Positions 8,978 through 17,750 of a stretch of 64,000 nucleotides of DNA are shown piece after piece. Location: positions 62,001 through 126,000 of the forward strand of contig NZ_CP021744.1 of assembly GCF_002192455.1 (NCBI RefSeq), given 5' to 3'. The notes below the pieces were generated by a model, which saw only the letters and a program-made list of their open reading frames with translations, did no database searches and was not told the DNA's origin. Every line of letters starts with the position of its first letter. The first letter of the stretch is position 1. This DNA comes from Streptomyces albireticuli (GTDB lineage: Bacteria; Actinomycetota; Actinomycetes; Streptomycetales; Streptomycetaceae). The position numbers and the translations under genes are program-made.

Positions 8978-10054
8978 GTGTCCAAGCCCATGCTGTTCGA
9001 AGACACGCATGAGCAGGACATGGAGGCCATGACCCGCTACCGGATCCCCGAGTACCGCATCCCCTGGCCGGTCGCCCTGAACCCGGACCACGCACTGGCC
9101 GAGCAGGAAGCGCGGAGGTGGTCCGAGAGGTTCGGCCTGCTGAACAGCGAGGCGGCGCGGCAGCGGATGACCGACATGCAGTCCGGGCTGTTCTCCGGCT
9201 GGTGGTGCCCGCGCACGGATACCCTCGGCGCTGTTCTCCAGGCCAAGTGGGTGGCATGGCTCTTCCTGTGGGACGACATGTTCGACGACGGGCCGCAGGG
9301 CCGGAACCCGGAAGTCTTCCTGCACGGAAAAGCCGAGCTCGACTACGTCTTGAGCGGGAAACCGCCACCGCCGTCGGACGACCCCAGGATTTCCCTCCCG
9401 CACGCCCGCGCCCTGGCCGACTTGTGGGGTGATTTCTTCCATTACTTCCCTGAGCATCCGCGCAGGCGCTTCGCGGATCACGTCAGGCAGTATTTGTGTG
9501 CCATGCGGAGGGAAGTCGACAACCGGTCGGCAGAGGAACTCCAGGGTGTCGACGCATACTTGCGCCTGCGTCTTGTCAATGGTGCCACCCGCCCCAGCAT
9601 CGACACTCTCGAAGGCTTGCAGGGAGCCAACATCCCCGATCACGTCCACCGCGGCCTGTTCTATGAACTCCGCGACATGGCGGCCGAGTTATGGCTGTGG
9701 TCGAACGACACCTTCACGGTCCGCAAGGACCTTCATTACCGCAACCCCCACAACCTTGTCCTCGTGCTGCGGCACGACCGGGATCTCAGCCTTCAGGAAG
9801 CCGCGAACCACGTCGCGTACATGGTCGAGCAGCGCCTGCGTGACTTCACCAGGGTCGCCGACCGGCTGCGGAGGCTGACGGGCGTCCCCGAAGACCCGCA
9901 CGCGGCCTGCAAGGACGACGTCCTGCGCGGCATCCGGATTCTCGAGGACGGGCTGTCCGGCTACTACCGCTGGCAGGAATCGTGCCTGCGCTACAAACGC
10001 AGGGAAGGGTTTCTCACTCCCGCTGTCGACGGCGAACGACCGGAAGGGCGGTGA
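8978..10054 (+). CDS. class I terpene synthase (terpene cyclase)
   Basis: The 358-residue protein shows the class I terpene cyclase signature. An aspartate-rich motif DDMFDD (99-104) and an NSE-like motif NDTFTVRKD (243-251) bind three Mg2+ and the diphosphate. A C-terminal WQESCLRY (332-339) contains the Arg-Tyr pair that closes the active site. It should ionise a prenyl diphosphate, most likely farnesyl, and cyclise it. In the NSE motif the usual Ser is Thr247 and the final Glu is Asp251, a conservative variant. GTG 8978 follows an AGGAG site at 8967-8971. The Rieske gene starts three bases after its stop, so they form an operon. Confidence 0.92.
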   Translation: MSKPMLFEDTHEQDMEAMTRYRIPEYRIPWPVALNPDHALAEQEARRWSERFGLLNSEAARQRMTDMQSGLFSGWWCPRTDTLGAVLQAKWVAWLFLWDDMFDDGPQGRNPEVFLHGKAELDYVLSGKPPPPSDDPRISLPHARALADLWGDFFHYFPEHPRRRFADHVRQYLCAMRREVDNRSAEELQGVDAYLRLRLVNGATRPSIDTLEGLQGANIPDHVHRGLFYELRDMAAELWLWSNDTFTVRKDLHYRNPHNLVLVLRHDRDLSLQEAANHVAYMVEQRLRDFTRVADRLRRLTGVPEDPHAACKDDVLRGIRILEDGLSGYYRWQESCLRYKRREGFLTPAVDGERPEGR

Positions 10055-10057
10055 CAG

Positions 10058-11137
10058 ATGCGCAAGAAACCACCCCTGCGAGTCAACCGGTACCCGGACA
10101 CGGTCCTGCCCGGCGACAAGAGCGGACCGCCGGCCCTCCCCTACCCCGACGGATGGTTCTGCGCCGGGTTCTCCGACGCGTGGCAGCCCGGCGCTACCCA
10201 CACCGTTCCCTACATGGGAGAGGACCTGGTCATCTACCGCACGGAGAGTGACACACTCAGGGCCACCCGGCCTTACTGCCCGCACCTCGGCGCGCACCTC
10301 GGATTCGACGGGAAGGTCCTGGGCGAGGAATTTCAGTGCCCGCTCCACAACCTCCGCTACGCAACGGACGGGACTTGCGTCCACAGCCCCTACGGCCCGG
10401 CCCCGAAGCTCTCCCTGCCCATGCTTCCGGTCCAGGAAAGGTGGGGAATCGTCTGGGTCTGGCACCACCACGAGGGAGGCGCCCCGACTTGGGACGTAGC
10501 CGCCGGCCTTACCGGCCTCGACAACGCCCGCGATCCCGTCTACCAGATCACCGACCTCTGCGGGTACCCCCAGGACGTCTCGGAGAACGTCGTGGACTAC
10601 CCCCACCTCACGTACCTGCACGGGCTGATCAACCTCGAGGTCCTGACTCCCCCGAAATACGAAGGCCCATTCGGCTGGGTGACCATGAAGGCCGGGCGCA
10701 GGATCGGCCCCGCGGTGGTGGAAAGCGAGTTCATCAACCAGTTCCCGGGGCTCGCGGGCGCCAACATCAACGTATCCATGCCCGAATTCGGGCTCTACTC
10801 GGTCAACTGGCTGCTCGCCACACCGACCGGGCCCGGCCGCATGCGTTACAGCCTGGCGTCCAGCCTCGAACTCCTCGATCCCCCGCACCACCGCGGCCCG
10901 GCGTATGAATGGCTGAGCCACAAGGCGCTGCGCGCGCTCCAGTACGCCATTTTCTGGCAGACCAAGAAGGACGCGGCCCGCGATCTGGGGATCTTCCACC
11001 ACAAGCGCTTCGCCACGCCTGCGAAACTTGCCTCCGGGGACGGCCCCATCGGGGCCCACCGCAAGTGGTCCCGCCAGTTCTACCCCCCTGCGGACAGCCA
11101 GGCTCCCGACGCCTACGACGCCCACCGCAAGCTCTGA
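10058..11137 (+). CDS. Rieske non-heme iron oxygenase
   Basis: This 359-residue protein carries a Rieske [2Fe-2S] site, CPHLG (C74, H76) and CPLH (C94, H97), and downstream a mononuclear-iron motif NVVDYPHLTYLH (Asp180, His183, His188). That is the architecture of the KshA-like/aromatic-ring-hydroxylase alpha subunits. It begins three bases after the terpene synthase and is surely co-transcribed, so it most likely hydroxylates or desaturates the terpene skeleton. No ferredoxin or reductase gene is adjacent, so electrons must come from elsewhere. Rieske tailoring next to a terpene cyclase is uncommon compared with P450 tailoring. Confidence 0.92.
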   Translation: MRKKPPLRVNRYPDTVLPGDKSGPPALPYPDGWFCAGFSDAWQPGATHTVPYMGEDLVIYRTESDTLRATRPYCPHLGAHLGFDGKVLGEEFQCPLHNLRYATDGTCVHSPYGPAPKLSLPMLPVQERWGIVWVWHHHEGGAPTWDVAAGLTGLDNARDPVYQITDLCGYPQDVSENVVDYPHLTYLHGLINLEVLTPPKYEGPFGWVTMKAGRRIGPAVVESEFINQFPGLAGANINVSMPEFGLYSVNWLLATPTGPGRMRYSLASSLELLDPPHHRGPAYEWLSHKALRALQYAIFWQTKKDAARDLGIFHHKRFATPAKLASGDGPIGAHRKWSRQFYPPADSQAPDAYDAHRKL

Positions 11138-11370
11138 GGGGATGTCCCGCCCCGCCTCAACAGAATGCGGGCGCGGGCAGGCGATGACGGGGCAGCGGTC
11201 CGCGGGCTCCGGCCCGGCGTGACCCCGGGTGCCCGCGGCCGTGCCGACGGGCCCTGCGTGACCGCCTGGCACAACGGCGCCGGGCCTCCCGCCTGCCCGT
11301 GCGTGGCATGCCGCCCGGGAGCACGCCGGCCCGCCCCCGGGATACGTCCGGGCCGGGCGCCGAGGCCGGC

Positions 11371-12756
11371 TCAGCCCACCCGGGTGCGGGGGGTGAGGTG
11401 CAGCAGGAGGCGGCGGGGGCGGTGGACGGCGGAGAGGGGGGCGGGGCGGATGTCGGTGCCCGGGGCGCATTCCATCCGCCATCGCTGGGCGAGGGTGGCG
11501 AGGGTCAAGGTGGCCTCGGCGACGGCGTAGGTGTCGCCCAGGCAGCGGCGGGCGCCGGCGCCGAAGCCGGTGAACTCGCCTCTGGGCGGCAGGCCCGGGC
11601 GTTCCTCGCTCCAGCGGTCGGGGCAGAAGTCGGCGGCGCGGGGGTAGAGGGCGGGGTTGTGGTGGAGGGCGGGCGGGCTGATGACGAGGGTGGTGCCGGA
11701 GGGCAGGTAGCGGCCGGCGAGGTTGAGGGGGCGGGTGGTGATGCGGGTGAACAGCCATGCGGGCGGGTACAGGCGCAGGGTTTCGCTGATCATGTGGCCG
11801 GTGCGGGGCAGGTGGGGCAGGTCGCGGTGGGCGGGTGGGCGGCCGGCCAGGACGGTGTCGACCTCGTCGTGGAGGTCGTGGGCGACGCGGGGGTTGCGGG
11901 TCAGGGCGTACAGGGCCCAGGTCAGGGCGGCGGCGACGGTTTCGGCGCCGCCCAGGAGCATGGTGATGACCTGGTCGTGGAGTTCGCCGTCGCTGAGGGC
12001 GGTGTCGTCGTCGCGGGCGGCGATGAGGGTGGACAGGAGGTCTTCCCGGTCCTGGGCGTGGTGGGTGTCGGGGCTGGTGTCGGCGCCGGTGTTCTCGTCG
12101 GTGCTGAGGTAGCCGGCGATGAGGTGGTCGACGGAGCCGTGGAGGTCGGCCAGGGCGCGGGCGTAGCGGCGGTTGGCGGGGAGGGGGAGGTGCTGGAGGG
12201 GGGCGGGGACGAAGATGCGGCGGAAGAGGCCGGCGAGTGCGGTTTCGAAGGAGTGCTGGAGGCGGGCCACGTCGTCGTCGCCGACGCGGGAGGAGAAGAG
12301 GGTGCGGGTGACGGTGCGCAGGGCGAGTTCGAACATGGCGGGGAAGGCGTCGACGGTCTGGCCGGGCTGCCAGGTGGCGCTCAGGCGCAGGGCCTCGTCG
12401 GTCATGACGTGGGCGTAGGTCTCGATGCGGGTGCGGTGGAAGGCGGGCTGGAGGAGGCGGCGCTGGCGGCGGTGGTCGCGGTGGGGGCAGCTGCCCAGGC
12501 CGTTGCCGACGAGGTCGCGCAGGCGGGTGAAGAGGGGGCCGCCTTTGTCGTAGGTGCGGTCGTCGGACAGGACGCGGCGCAGGAGCTGGGGGTGGCAGGG
12601 GACGTGGGCCCGGACGCGTCCGAGGCGGATCTCGACGAGGTCGCCGTATTGCGGGAGGGAGCTGAGGAAGGGGATGGGGCGGTGGAGCAGGGGCCAGGCG
12701 TGGCCGACGAGGGGGAGGGCTCCGGGGGCGTTTGCGGCGGCGTACGTTTCGGGCAT
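11371..12756 (-). CDS. cytochrome P450
   Basis: A 461-residue P450 with all landmarks: oxygen-binding I-helix GGAET (about 269-273), K-helix ETLR (325-328) and the heme loop FGAGARRCLG with Cys405. N-terminal Pro-rich residues lead straight into the fold, so it is soluble. Length and motifs fit the CYP family members that oxidise sesquiterpenes (for example near pentalenene and epi-isozizaene synthases). It converges on the terpene synthase-Rieske operon, so it may act on the same product. ATG 12756 was preferred over the longer frame because GAGGGA precedes it at good spacing. Confidence 0.92.
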   Translation of the reverse strand: MPETYAAANAPGALPLVGHAWPLLHRPIPFLSSLPQYGDLVEIRLGRVRAHVPCHPQLLRRVLSDDRTYDKGGPLFTRLRDLVGNGLGSCPHRDHRRQRRLLQPAFHRTRIETYAHVMTDEALRLSATWQPGQTVDAFPAMFELALRTVTRTLFSSRVGDDDVARLQHSFETALAGLFRRIFVPAPLQHLPLPANRRYARALADLHGSVDHLIAGYLSTDENTGADTSPDTHHAQDREDLLSTLIAARDDDTALSDGELHDQVITMLLGGAETVAAALTWALYALTRNPRVAHDLHDEVDTVLAGRPPAHRDLPHLPRTGHMISETLRLYPPAWLFTRITTRPLNLAGRYLPSGTTLVISPPALHHNPALYPRAADFCPDRWSEERPGLPPRGEFTGFGAGARRCLGDTYAVAEATLTLATLAQRWRMECAPGTDIRPAPLSAVHRPRRLLLHLTPRTRVG

Positions 12757-13082
12757 GGGCGGTCCCTCGGGCGGGGTGGTCTGCCGGTGGTGGGGCGGTT
12801 GGGTGCGCGGGGTGGTGTGGAGCGGGTGGGAACGCAGGGATCGCGCCGCTAGGTTTTCCGCCATTCCGGATGACCAAACTCGGGATTCTCCCGTTTTCTC
12901 CCACTCGTTACCTTCGGGAGACCGTGGGGTGCACTCTTCTCACTTGCGGCAACTCCCCTGCTGCGGGGGGATTTTCGCGGGCGCTCGCCGGGCGTGCCTC
13001 GCGCCCGGGCGGTGGGGCGGTGGGAGGGGGTGCGGGCCGCCTCTCCCCCGGCAAGGGCCGCCGGCCCTTCTTCGGGGGCGGG
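12757..13082. other. promoter region upstream of the P450
   Basis: The segment 12855-12955 is markedly richer in A/T than its neighbours and lies upstream of the P450 start. It contains CGGGATTCTCCCG (12881-12893), a 5-bp-arm inverted repeat that could bind a regulator. The remainder is GC-rich and shows nothing. Confidence 0.45.
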
Positions 13083-13646
13083 TCAGCCCGTGGCGGGGGT
13101 GTTCTTCCTGGCCCGTGTGTCGGTGACGGCGTAGGGCAGGCCGGGCAGGAGCAGCAGGGCGGTGGCCCACAGGGGTGTGGTGAGCAGTGTCGCGTCGCCG
13201 GCGAGCCGGTTGGCGAGCAGGAGGACGGGCAGCGCGACGGCGAGGGAGAGTGCCCAGCTCTTGCCGAGGCCCAGGCTGCCGCGGCGTGTTTCCCAGACGA
13301 CGGTGACCGCGGTGAGGACGGCGTAGAAGGCGACGCGGTCGGCGGTCACGGCCAGGTGGGCGGTCCACTGGATCAGGTGCGCGAACAGCAGCAGGCAGCC
13401 GAGGACGGAGCAGGCCAGTGCCGTGGTGCGCAGGGCCCGGCGGGGAAGCGGGGCGCGGGCCCGGGCCCAGGACGCGGCGAAGGCCCGGACGTCGCCGCCG
13501 ACGACGTCCCGCGCGGTGCGGCCGGCGGCTTCCGCGTCGCACAGGTGGTGCGCGAGCTCCTCGAGCATCTCCCGTACGGAGGCGTCGTCGATCCCCCGGT
13601 ACTCCCAGTTGCTGCGGCAGACCGCGAGTATGCGCTCGTGGGTCAT
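13083..13646 (-). CDS. PadR-associated membrane protein
   Basis: The 187-residue protein has a soluble N-terminal helical part (EMLEELAHHLCDAEAAGR, about 27-44) like the HAAS/DUF1700 regulators, then four or five hydrophobic segments. Such proteins are usually encoded directly after a PadR repressor and are thought to be controlled by it. That is the arrangement here, since the ATG at 13646 overlaps the stop of the PadR gene (ATGA). The function of the family is not established. Confidence 0.8.
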   Translation of the reverse strand: MTHERILAVCRSNWEYRGIDDASVREMLEELAHHLCDAEAAGRTARDVVGGDVRAFAASWARARAPLPRRALRTTALACSVLGCLLLFAHLIQWTAHLAVTADRVAFYAVLTAVTVVWETRRGSLGLGKSWALSLAVALPVLLLANRLAGDATLLTTPLWATALLLLPGLPYAVTDTRARKNTPATG

Positions 13647-14026
13647 GGTGTGCCGTCCTCTGCGGGTCGGGGGCCGGTGTCGGTCAGGAGGTGGTCCACG
13701 TGTCCGGTGAAGGCGTGCCACACGGCCCGGCCGCCGGTCAGTTCGGTGTGTCCGGCTTCGGTGAGGCGGTAGTACTTGCGCGGGGGGCCGCCGCTGGCGG
13801 AGGGGGCGCGGTAGGAGGAGATGAGGCCTGTGCGTTCCATCCGGGCGAGCAGCGGGTAGATGCTGCCGTCGCTGACCAGTTCGAGTCCGCTGCGGGTGAG
13901 GGCTTCGGTGAACTCGTAGCCGTAGCGGGGGCGTTCTTCGATCAGCGACAGGAGGCAGAGGTCGAGCACGCCGCGCAGGAGCTGGCTGCGGCGCTGGTCA
14001 CCTGTGGCGGGCAGCCCCTTTGTCAT
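13643..14026 (-). CDS. PadR family transcriptional regulator
   Basis: A 127-residue winged-helix protein. The PadR core LRGVLDLCLLSLIEERPRYG, the recognition helix with SDGSIYPLLARMERTGLI, and the wing GGPPRKYYRLTEAG are all present. It should bind DNA as a dimer and repress its own operon, including the membrane protein that overlaps its 3' end. A second ATG nine bases upstream (14035) is also possible. The inducer is unknown. Confidence 0.9.
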   Translation of the reverse strand: MTKGLPATGDQRRSQLLRGVLDLCLLSLIEERPRYGYEFTEALTRSGLELVSDGSIYPLLARMERTGLISSYRAPSASGGPPRKYYRLTEAGHTELTGGRAVWHAFTGHVDHLLTDTGPRPAEDGTP

Positions 14027-14195
14027 GCGGTGCATGGTAGTGAGGGACTGTCATGCGGCGCAAGGTAGTGGGTGAGGAGTCCGCGGCCGCCCGCGGCGGG
14101 GCTGGAGCGCGGACCGCCCGGCCGGGCAGCCCCGTACCGTCGCCGGTCCCTGCGCCGTGCGGCCGCCCGGCCGCCCTCGTCGGCGGCCGGGCGGG

Positions 14196-14348
14196 TCAGG
14201 GTTCGTCGTTCGTGGTGCGCTCGCCTTCGGCCTGGGAGGGGGTGGTGCGGGTGGTGTCGGGGTGGTGGTGTTCCTTGGCCTGGGACTCGTCCTCGTCCTC
14301 CGGCAGGCGTTCGCCCTCGGCCTGGGACGGGGTGGTGTATTCGCTGAT
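14196..14348 (-). CDS. small repetitive protein with possible ATC start
   Basis: This minus-strand frame encodes 50 residues that read SEYTTPSQAEGERLPEDE after the first codon, and TTPSQAEGER occurs twice (about residues 5-14 and 34-43). GC-ending codons and a perfect GAGGAGG ribosome site just upstream argue that it is real. However, the codon at the expected start is ATC (14346-14348), and the frame is closed by TGA shortly upstream with no ATG, GTG or TTG between. Either ATC is used as a rare start, or one base differs from the true genome (ATG to ATC), or the gene is freshly inactivated. Confidence 0.5.
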   Translation of the reverse strand: MSEYTTPSQAEGERLPEDEDESQAKEHHHPDTTRTTPSQAEGERTTNDEP

Positions 14349-14623
14349 GACGCCTCCTCACGGTCGGTGCGGGTGCACGCGTTTCGGAGCGTAGCGCCTT
14401 GGGGCGGGGACACCGGGGAGCGTGGGGGCGGTGTGGTCCGTTCAGGGGCGCACGCGGCGGTACCGGGCAGGTGGCGGGTGCCCGGCCGGCGGGCCCGGCC
14501 GGCCCGCCGTACCCGCGCGGGCCGCGGGCGGCGCGGGTACGGCCGGGCCCGGGACACCCGTACGCACCGTGTGGGCTGCGTGGCGTGTCCCGGGCCCGGC
14601 CTGCGGGGCCTTGCCCTCCGCTG

Positions 14624-14902
14624 TCAGCGGTAGGTGTACAGCCACCACTTGTGGTGTTCGTTCTTGCAGGTGAAGTGGTGCCAGCGACCGTGGTCCTGAC
14701 CGTGCTTGCCCGCCTTGTGGCAGGCCTTGTAGGAGGAGTACGGGCCGTACTTGCCGGACGGGCGCTCCTGGAGCACCGTCGCGCTCGTGCCCGTGGTGTC
14801 CTGCTGCGGGGCGGCGAGGGCCGTTCCCGCCGCGCCGCCCAGCAGGAGGCCGGCGGCGGCCAGGGCGATCGCGGGAGCGGTCCGCAGGGTTCGTGCGTTC
14901 AT
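14624..14902 (-). CDS. small secreted Cys-pair protein
   Basis: A 92-residue protein with a Sec signal peptide (MNARTLRTAPAIALAAAGLLL, cleavage near ALA-APQ at about residue 30). The mature domain of about 60 residues has two cysteines (SYKACHKAG and HFTCKNEH) and an aromatic end (KWWLYTYR). The Tyr-Cys...Trp-Phe-Cys spacing occurs in many small streptomycete exoproteins of unknown role. ATG 14902 has an AGGGGG-like site upstream on its strand. Confidence 0.75.
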   Translation of the reverse strand: MNARTLRTAPAIALAAAGLLLGGAAGTALAAPQQDTTGTSATVLQERPSGKYGPYSSYKACHKAGKHGQDHGRWHHFTCKNEHHKWWLYTYR

Positions 14903-15165
14903 GAGGGGGTTCCTCTCGCGTGCCGGGCTCCCGGCCCCGCCGGTGTGCGGGGCGCCGGTGGTGGAGCGCCGGATTCCCAACGTAGGAGGGCCCGTGTCCC
15001 GGGCGCATGGGAGCGCGGCCCCATCGGGGTCCCGCCGGGGGCCCGCCGGTGACGCGGATGGCGTAGGGCGTGTCGCGTGTCGCGCCGGGCCGAGCGTCGT
15101 TGACCGTGACGAGGCTTTCGCCTCATTTCTCCGTCATCGAGTGATACCGAGATAAAGGATCAGTG

Positions 15166-15480
15166 ATGCGTCTTTTCCGTCCTGTGATCGCCGCTCTCGC
15201 GGGCCTCGCCCTCGCCGTGGCCCTGCCCACGGGCACGGCGGTCGCCGCGAAGGGGTCGTTCTCCTGGGTGGGCCCCAAGGGCAAGCCCTTCTTCGTCGAC
15301 AACCCGCCGGACGGCAAGTGCCTGACGATGAGCCAGGAGGCCCGCGGTGCCCACAACGGGACGGGGGTGCAGGCGACCGTCTACCGGGGGAAGAAGTGCA
15401 ACGGCACGGCGCTGCGGCTGGCGCCCGGGGGGCAGGCGCCGCGCAGTTCCTCGTTCGGGAGTGTGAAGTTCGGCCGCTGA
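15166..15480 (+). CDS. small secreted protein
   Basis: The 104-residue product starts MRLFRPVIAALAGLALAVAL and has a typical signal peptide cut after AVA (about residue 27). The mature part has two Cys (KCLTMS and KKCNGT) and beta-rich sequence, somewhat like protease-inhibitor or lectin-like small exoproteins, but I recognise no family. AAGGA lies just upstream of ATG 15166. A GAGGC/GCCTC stem-loop (15111-15124) in the leader could regulate or stabilise the message. Confidence 0.75.
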   Translation: MRLFRPVIAALAGLALAVALPTGTAVAAKGSFSWVGPKGKPFFVDNPPDGKCLTMSQEARGAHNGTGVQATVYRGKKCNGTALRLAPGGQAPRSSSFGSVKFGR

Positions 15481-15601
15481 GGGACGGCCCCCGGCCGCCT
15501 GCCTCTCCTGGGCGGAGGGACGGGCGGCCGGGCGGGCGAGGGGGGCGGTGACGCGAGGGGGCCCCGGGGGCACCCCGTCATGCGTCAAGCGCAAAGTTGC
15601 C

Positions 15602-15623
15602 ATGGATGTAATATTTACTCCAT
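15602..15623. promoter_or_regulatory. quasi-palindromic operator overlapping the TetR start
   Basis: ATGGA (15602-15606), GTAA-TAT-TTAC (15608-15618) and TCCAT (15619-15623) form a nested, nearly perfect inverted repeat that runs into the start codon of the TetR gene. Position and symmetry suggest autoregulation by occlusion. No ribosome site precedes the ATG, so the mRNA may be leaderless. Confidence 0.6.
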
Positions 15624-16257
15624 GAGCACCGAACCGACAGGACTCCGCGAGTCCAAGAAGCGCGAGACCCGGCAGCTGATCTCCGACCACGCGACCCGCC
15701 TCTTCCTGCGGCAGGGCTTCGAGCAGACGACCATCAGCGACATCGCCGACGCCGCCCGCGTGGCCAAGAAGACCGTCACCAACTACTTCCCGCGCAAGGA
15801 GGACCTGGCCTTCGACCACCACGAGGAGTTCACCGCCGGCCTCGCCCGCGTCCTGGCCGGCCGCGCCCCCGGGGAGACGGCGCTCGCCGCCCTGCGCCGC
15901 GCCTTCCTCGACGCCGCCGGGCGCCAGGACCCCGTCGCCGGGTTCGCCGGCCCCGACTTCACCCGCATGATCGCCGACAGCCCCACCCTCACCACCCGCC
16001 TGCGCGAACTGCACGACCTGCGCGAGGAGGCGCTCGCCCGCGCCCTGGCCGAGGCCACCGGCGCCGCCGCCGAGGACATCACCGCGCGCGCGGCCGCCGC
16101 CCAGCTCGGCGCCGCCCACCGCGTGCTGTTCCAGCGCATCCAGGAACTCACCCTGGCCGGCCAGGCACCCGAAACCATCGCCGCGCGCGTCACCGAGGAC
16201 GCCGCTTGCGTCTTCGGCCTGCTCCAGCCCTCCCTCGGGGACTACGCGCCCGCGTGA
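15622..16257 (+). CDS. TetR family transcriptional regulator
   Basis: A 211-residue TetR protein. The N-terminal helix-turn-helix is typical (TRQLISDHATRLFLRQGFEQ followed by TTISDIADAARVAKKTVTNYF), and the rest is a helical ligand-binding domain. It is alone between two unrelated genes, so its target may be itself (see the operator over its start) or the lipoprotein gene downstream. ATG 15622 is chosen because the upstream residues in frame are not conserved-looking. Confidence 0.9.
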   Translation: MSTEPTGLRESKKRETRQLISDHATRLFLRQGFEQTTISDIADAARVAKKTVTNYFPRKEDLAFDHHEEFTAGLARVLAGRAPGETALAALRRAFLDAAGRQDPVAGFAGPDFTRMIADSPTLTTRLRELHDLREEALARALAEATGAAAEDITARAAAAQLGAAHRVLFQRIQELTLAGQAPETIAARVTEDAACVFGLLQPSLGDYAPA

Positions 16258-16301
16258 GACGCGGCGGGGGCCGGATCCGCCCCCACGCCCCGGCGGCCCT
16301 T

Positions 16302-17078
16302 TCAGTCCCAGCCGAGCTCGTAGTAACTGTCCTCCAGCGTCAGCCTGAACGCGTAAGGGTGCCGGGCCCGGATGCGGGCCGTCTCCGCCTTCTGGTCGAC
16401 GGGCCGGCACTCCCCCGCCCGCACCCGGGCCGGTACGGGCCCGCCCGTGCTCTCCTGGCAGAAACCGCCGCTGTCCGGGGCGGAGAGGGAGAAGCGGGCC
16501 TTGTCCTGGAGCGGGTCCTCCCAGTCCACCCGCGCGGTGAAGGTGTTCTGCGCGCCGCCCCCGGCGGACCACCGGTAGGTCAGCGACGGCGCGGACCCGT
16601 CCTCGCCCCGCGGTGTGTAGTAGCGCAGGGCCGCGGCCGCCGTCTCCGTCGGCCGGTCGGTGCGCGGCGCGTCGCCGGTGCGGGCGCGGACCACAGCGGT
16701 GACGGCCGCGTCCACCTCCCGGATCCGGTCCTCGACCGTGCCGTCCGCGCCGAAGTACAGCAGGAGCGTGCGGGTGCAGCGCAACCGGTAGGTGTCGCGG
16801 CCGTGGTTGAAGGTGTCCTTCTCCCCCGCCGCGCACATGTCCCGCTCCGCCTGCCGGTGGAAGGCCAGCGCGGGCACGCGCCGGCGGAAGGCGTCCGCGG
16901 TCGCCGTGGTCTCCCTGGCGCCGGCGGCCCGGGCCTCGGCGGCGGGCGGGGCGGACGCCTGGGTACGGGGGTCCGCCGCGCCCGGGGAGGCCGGGGCGCC
17001 GGCGCAGCCGGCGGTCAGCCAGAGCGCCGCCGCGGCCAGGGCCCCGTGCGCGGTGCGGCGGGAGTGTCGTCGGGACAT
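16302..17078 (-). CDS. lipoprotein of unknown function
   Basis: A 258-residue protein with a lipoprotein signal: basic start, hydrophobic stretch and lipobox LTAGC with lipidated Cys25. The mature part is Ala-rich, then folds with several Cys (DMCAAGEKD, RLRCTRT, GFCQEST, GECRPV) and ends in EDSYYELGWD. No domain is recognised. It converges with the TetR gene; the 44 bases between their stops could contain a shared terminator. Confidence 0.8.
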   Translation of the reverse strand: MSRRHSRRTAHGALAAAALWLTAGCAGAPASPGAADPRTQASAPPAAEARAAGARETTATADAFRRRVPALAFHRQAERDMCAAGEKDTFNHGRDTYRLRCTRTLLLYFGADGTVEDRIREVDAAVTAVVRARTGDAPRTDRPTETAAAALRYYTPRGEDGSAPSLTYRWSAGGGAQNTFTARVDWEDPLQDKARFSLSAPDSGGFCQESTGGPVPARVRAGECRPVDQKAETARIRARHPYAFRLTLEDSYYELGWD

Positions 17079-17288
17079 GGCCGCAACGCTAGTGCGCGCC
17101 CGCGCGCGACCGGGCGGCGGGCCCCCGCATCCCCGGGCCCCTGGCCGCCACTTGCGCGAAGGCGGCGGGGATGATGCCTGCCATGAGTTCCGGCGGCGCC
17201 GGTGGCGGCACGGAGGAGGCCGTGGCGGGCGTTCGATGCCAGGCCGGCGGGTGTCTGTGGTCAGCGGGTGAGCGCCGGCCGGAGGCAC

Positions 17289-17657
17289 TTATTCTGCGGG
17301 GGCGCCGCGCTCGATGATGATGCCGACCGTGTGCCCGCCGCTGTTCGGCCGGGGTTTGACGAGCTCCAGCCGCAGCCGGCGCACGGGGAATTCGTCGAGG
17401 ACCGTCCGCGCGGTCCGCTCGGCGAGGGTCTCGACGAGCTGGAACGTGCTCGCGCCGACGAACTCCTTCAGGCGTCGTACGACGGCGCTGTAGTCCAGCG
17501 CGTCGCGCAGGTCGTCGCGGGCGGCGGCCGGTGTGATGTCGGTGGTGAGCTCAAGGTTGATCACCACGATCTGCCGCACCTGCCGTTCCCACGCGTCGAC
17601 GCCGATGAGGGCCGGGATCTCCAGGCCGCGGATGAAGACGGTGTCCGTAGAGGTCAT
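17289..17657 (-). CDS. folB: dihydroneopterin aldolase
   Basis: The 122-residue protein matches FolB along its length and makes 6-hydroxymethyl-dihydropterin and glycolaldehyde from dihydroneopterin in folate synthesis. Key residues are visible: Glu24 (family Glu22 in E. coli numbering), Tyr56 in the DYSAVV motif, the VETLAERTAR helix (76-85) and the general base Lys101 in LELVKPRPN. The gene stands apart from folP and folK, which streptomycetes usually keep next to a folB, so this may be a second copy. The stop at 17289 is followed by about 210 bases with no gene. Confidence 0.88.
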   Translation of the reverse strand: MTSTDTVFIRGLEIPALIGVDAWERQVRQIVVINLELTTDITPAAARDDLRDALDYSAVVRRLKEFVGASTFQLVETLAERTARTVLDEFPVRRLRLELVKPRPNSGGHTVGIIIERGAPAE

Positions 17658-17750
17658 GGGAGGGGCCTTTCTGCGCGTGGCTGCCGGGGCCGGGCGGGGA
17701 CCTGTCCAAGGCCCGTGCCCGGGGACAAGGGAGGTGGTGTGCGCCGGGGT

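Noticed and set aside
8204..9649. Minus-strand ORF over the terpene synthase start
   Set aside because: Overlaps the clear plus-strand cyclase, no motif is seen, and its codon pattern mirrors that of the plus strand.
11299..12852. Plus-strand ORF of 517 residues over the P450
   Set aside because: Composed of Gly/Val/Ala/Glu runs; mirror of the P450 codon pattern with no recognisable family.
17164..17330. Short plus-strand frame (about 44 residues) before folB
   Set aside because: No ribosome site of note, no conserved features, and it runs into the folB 3' end.
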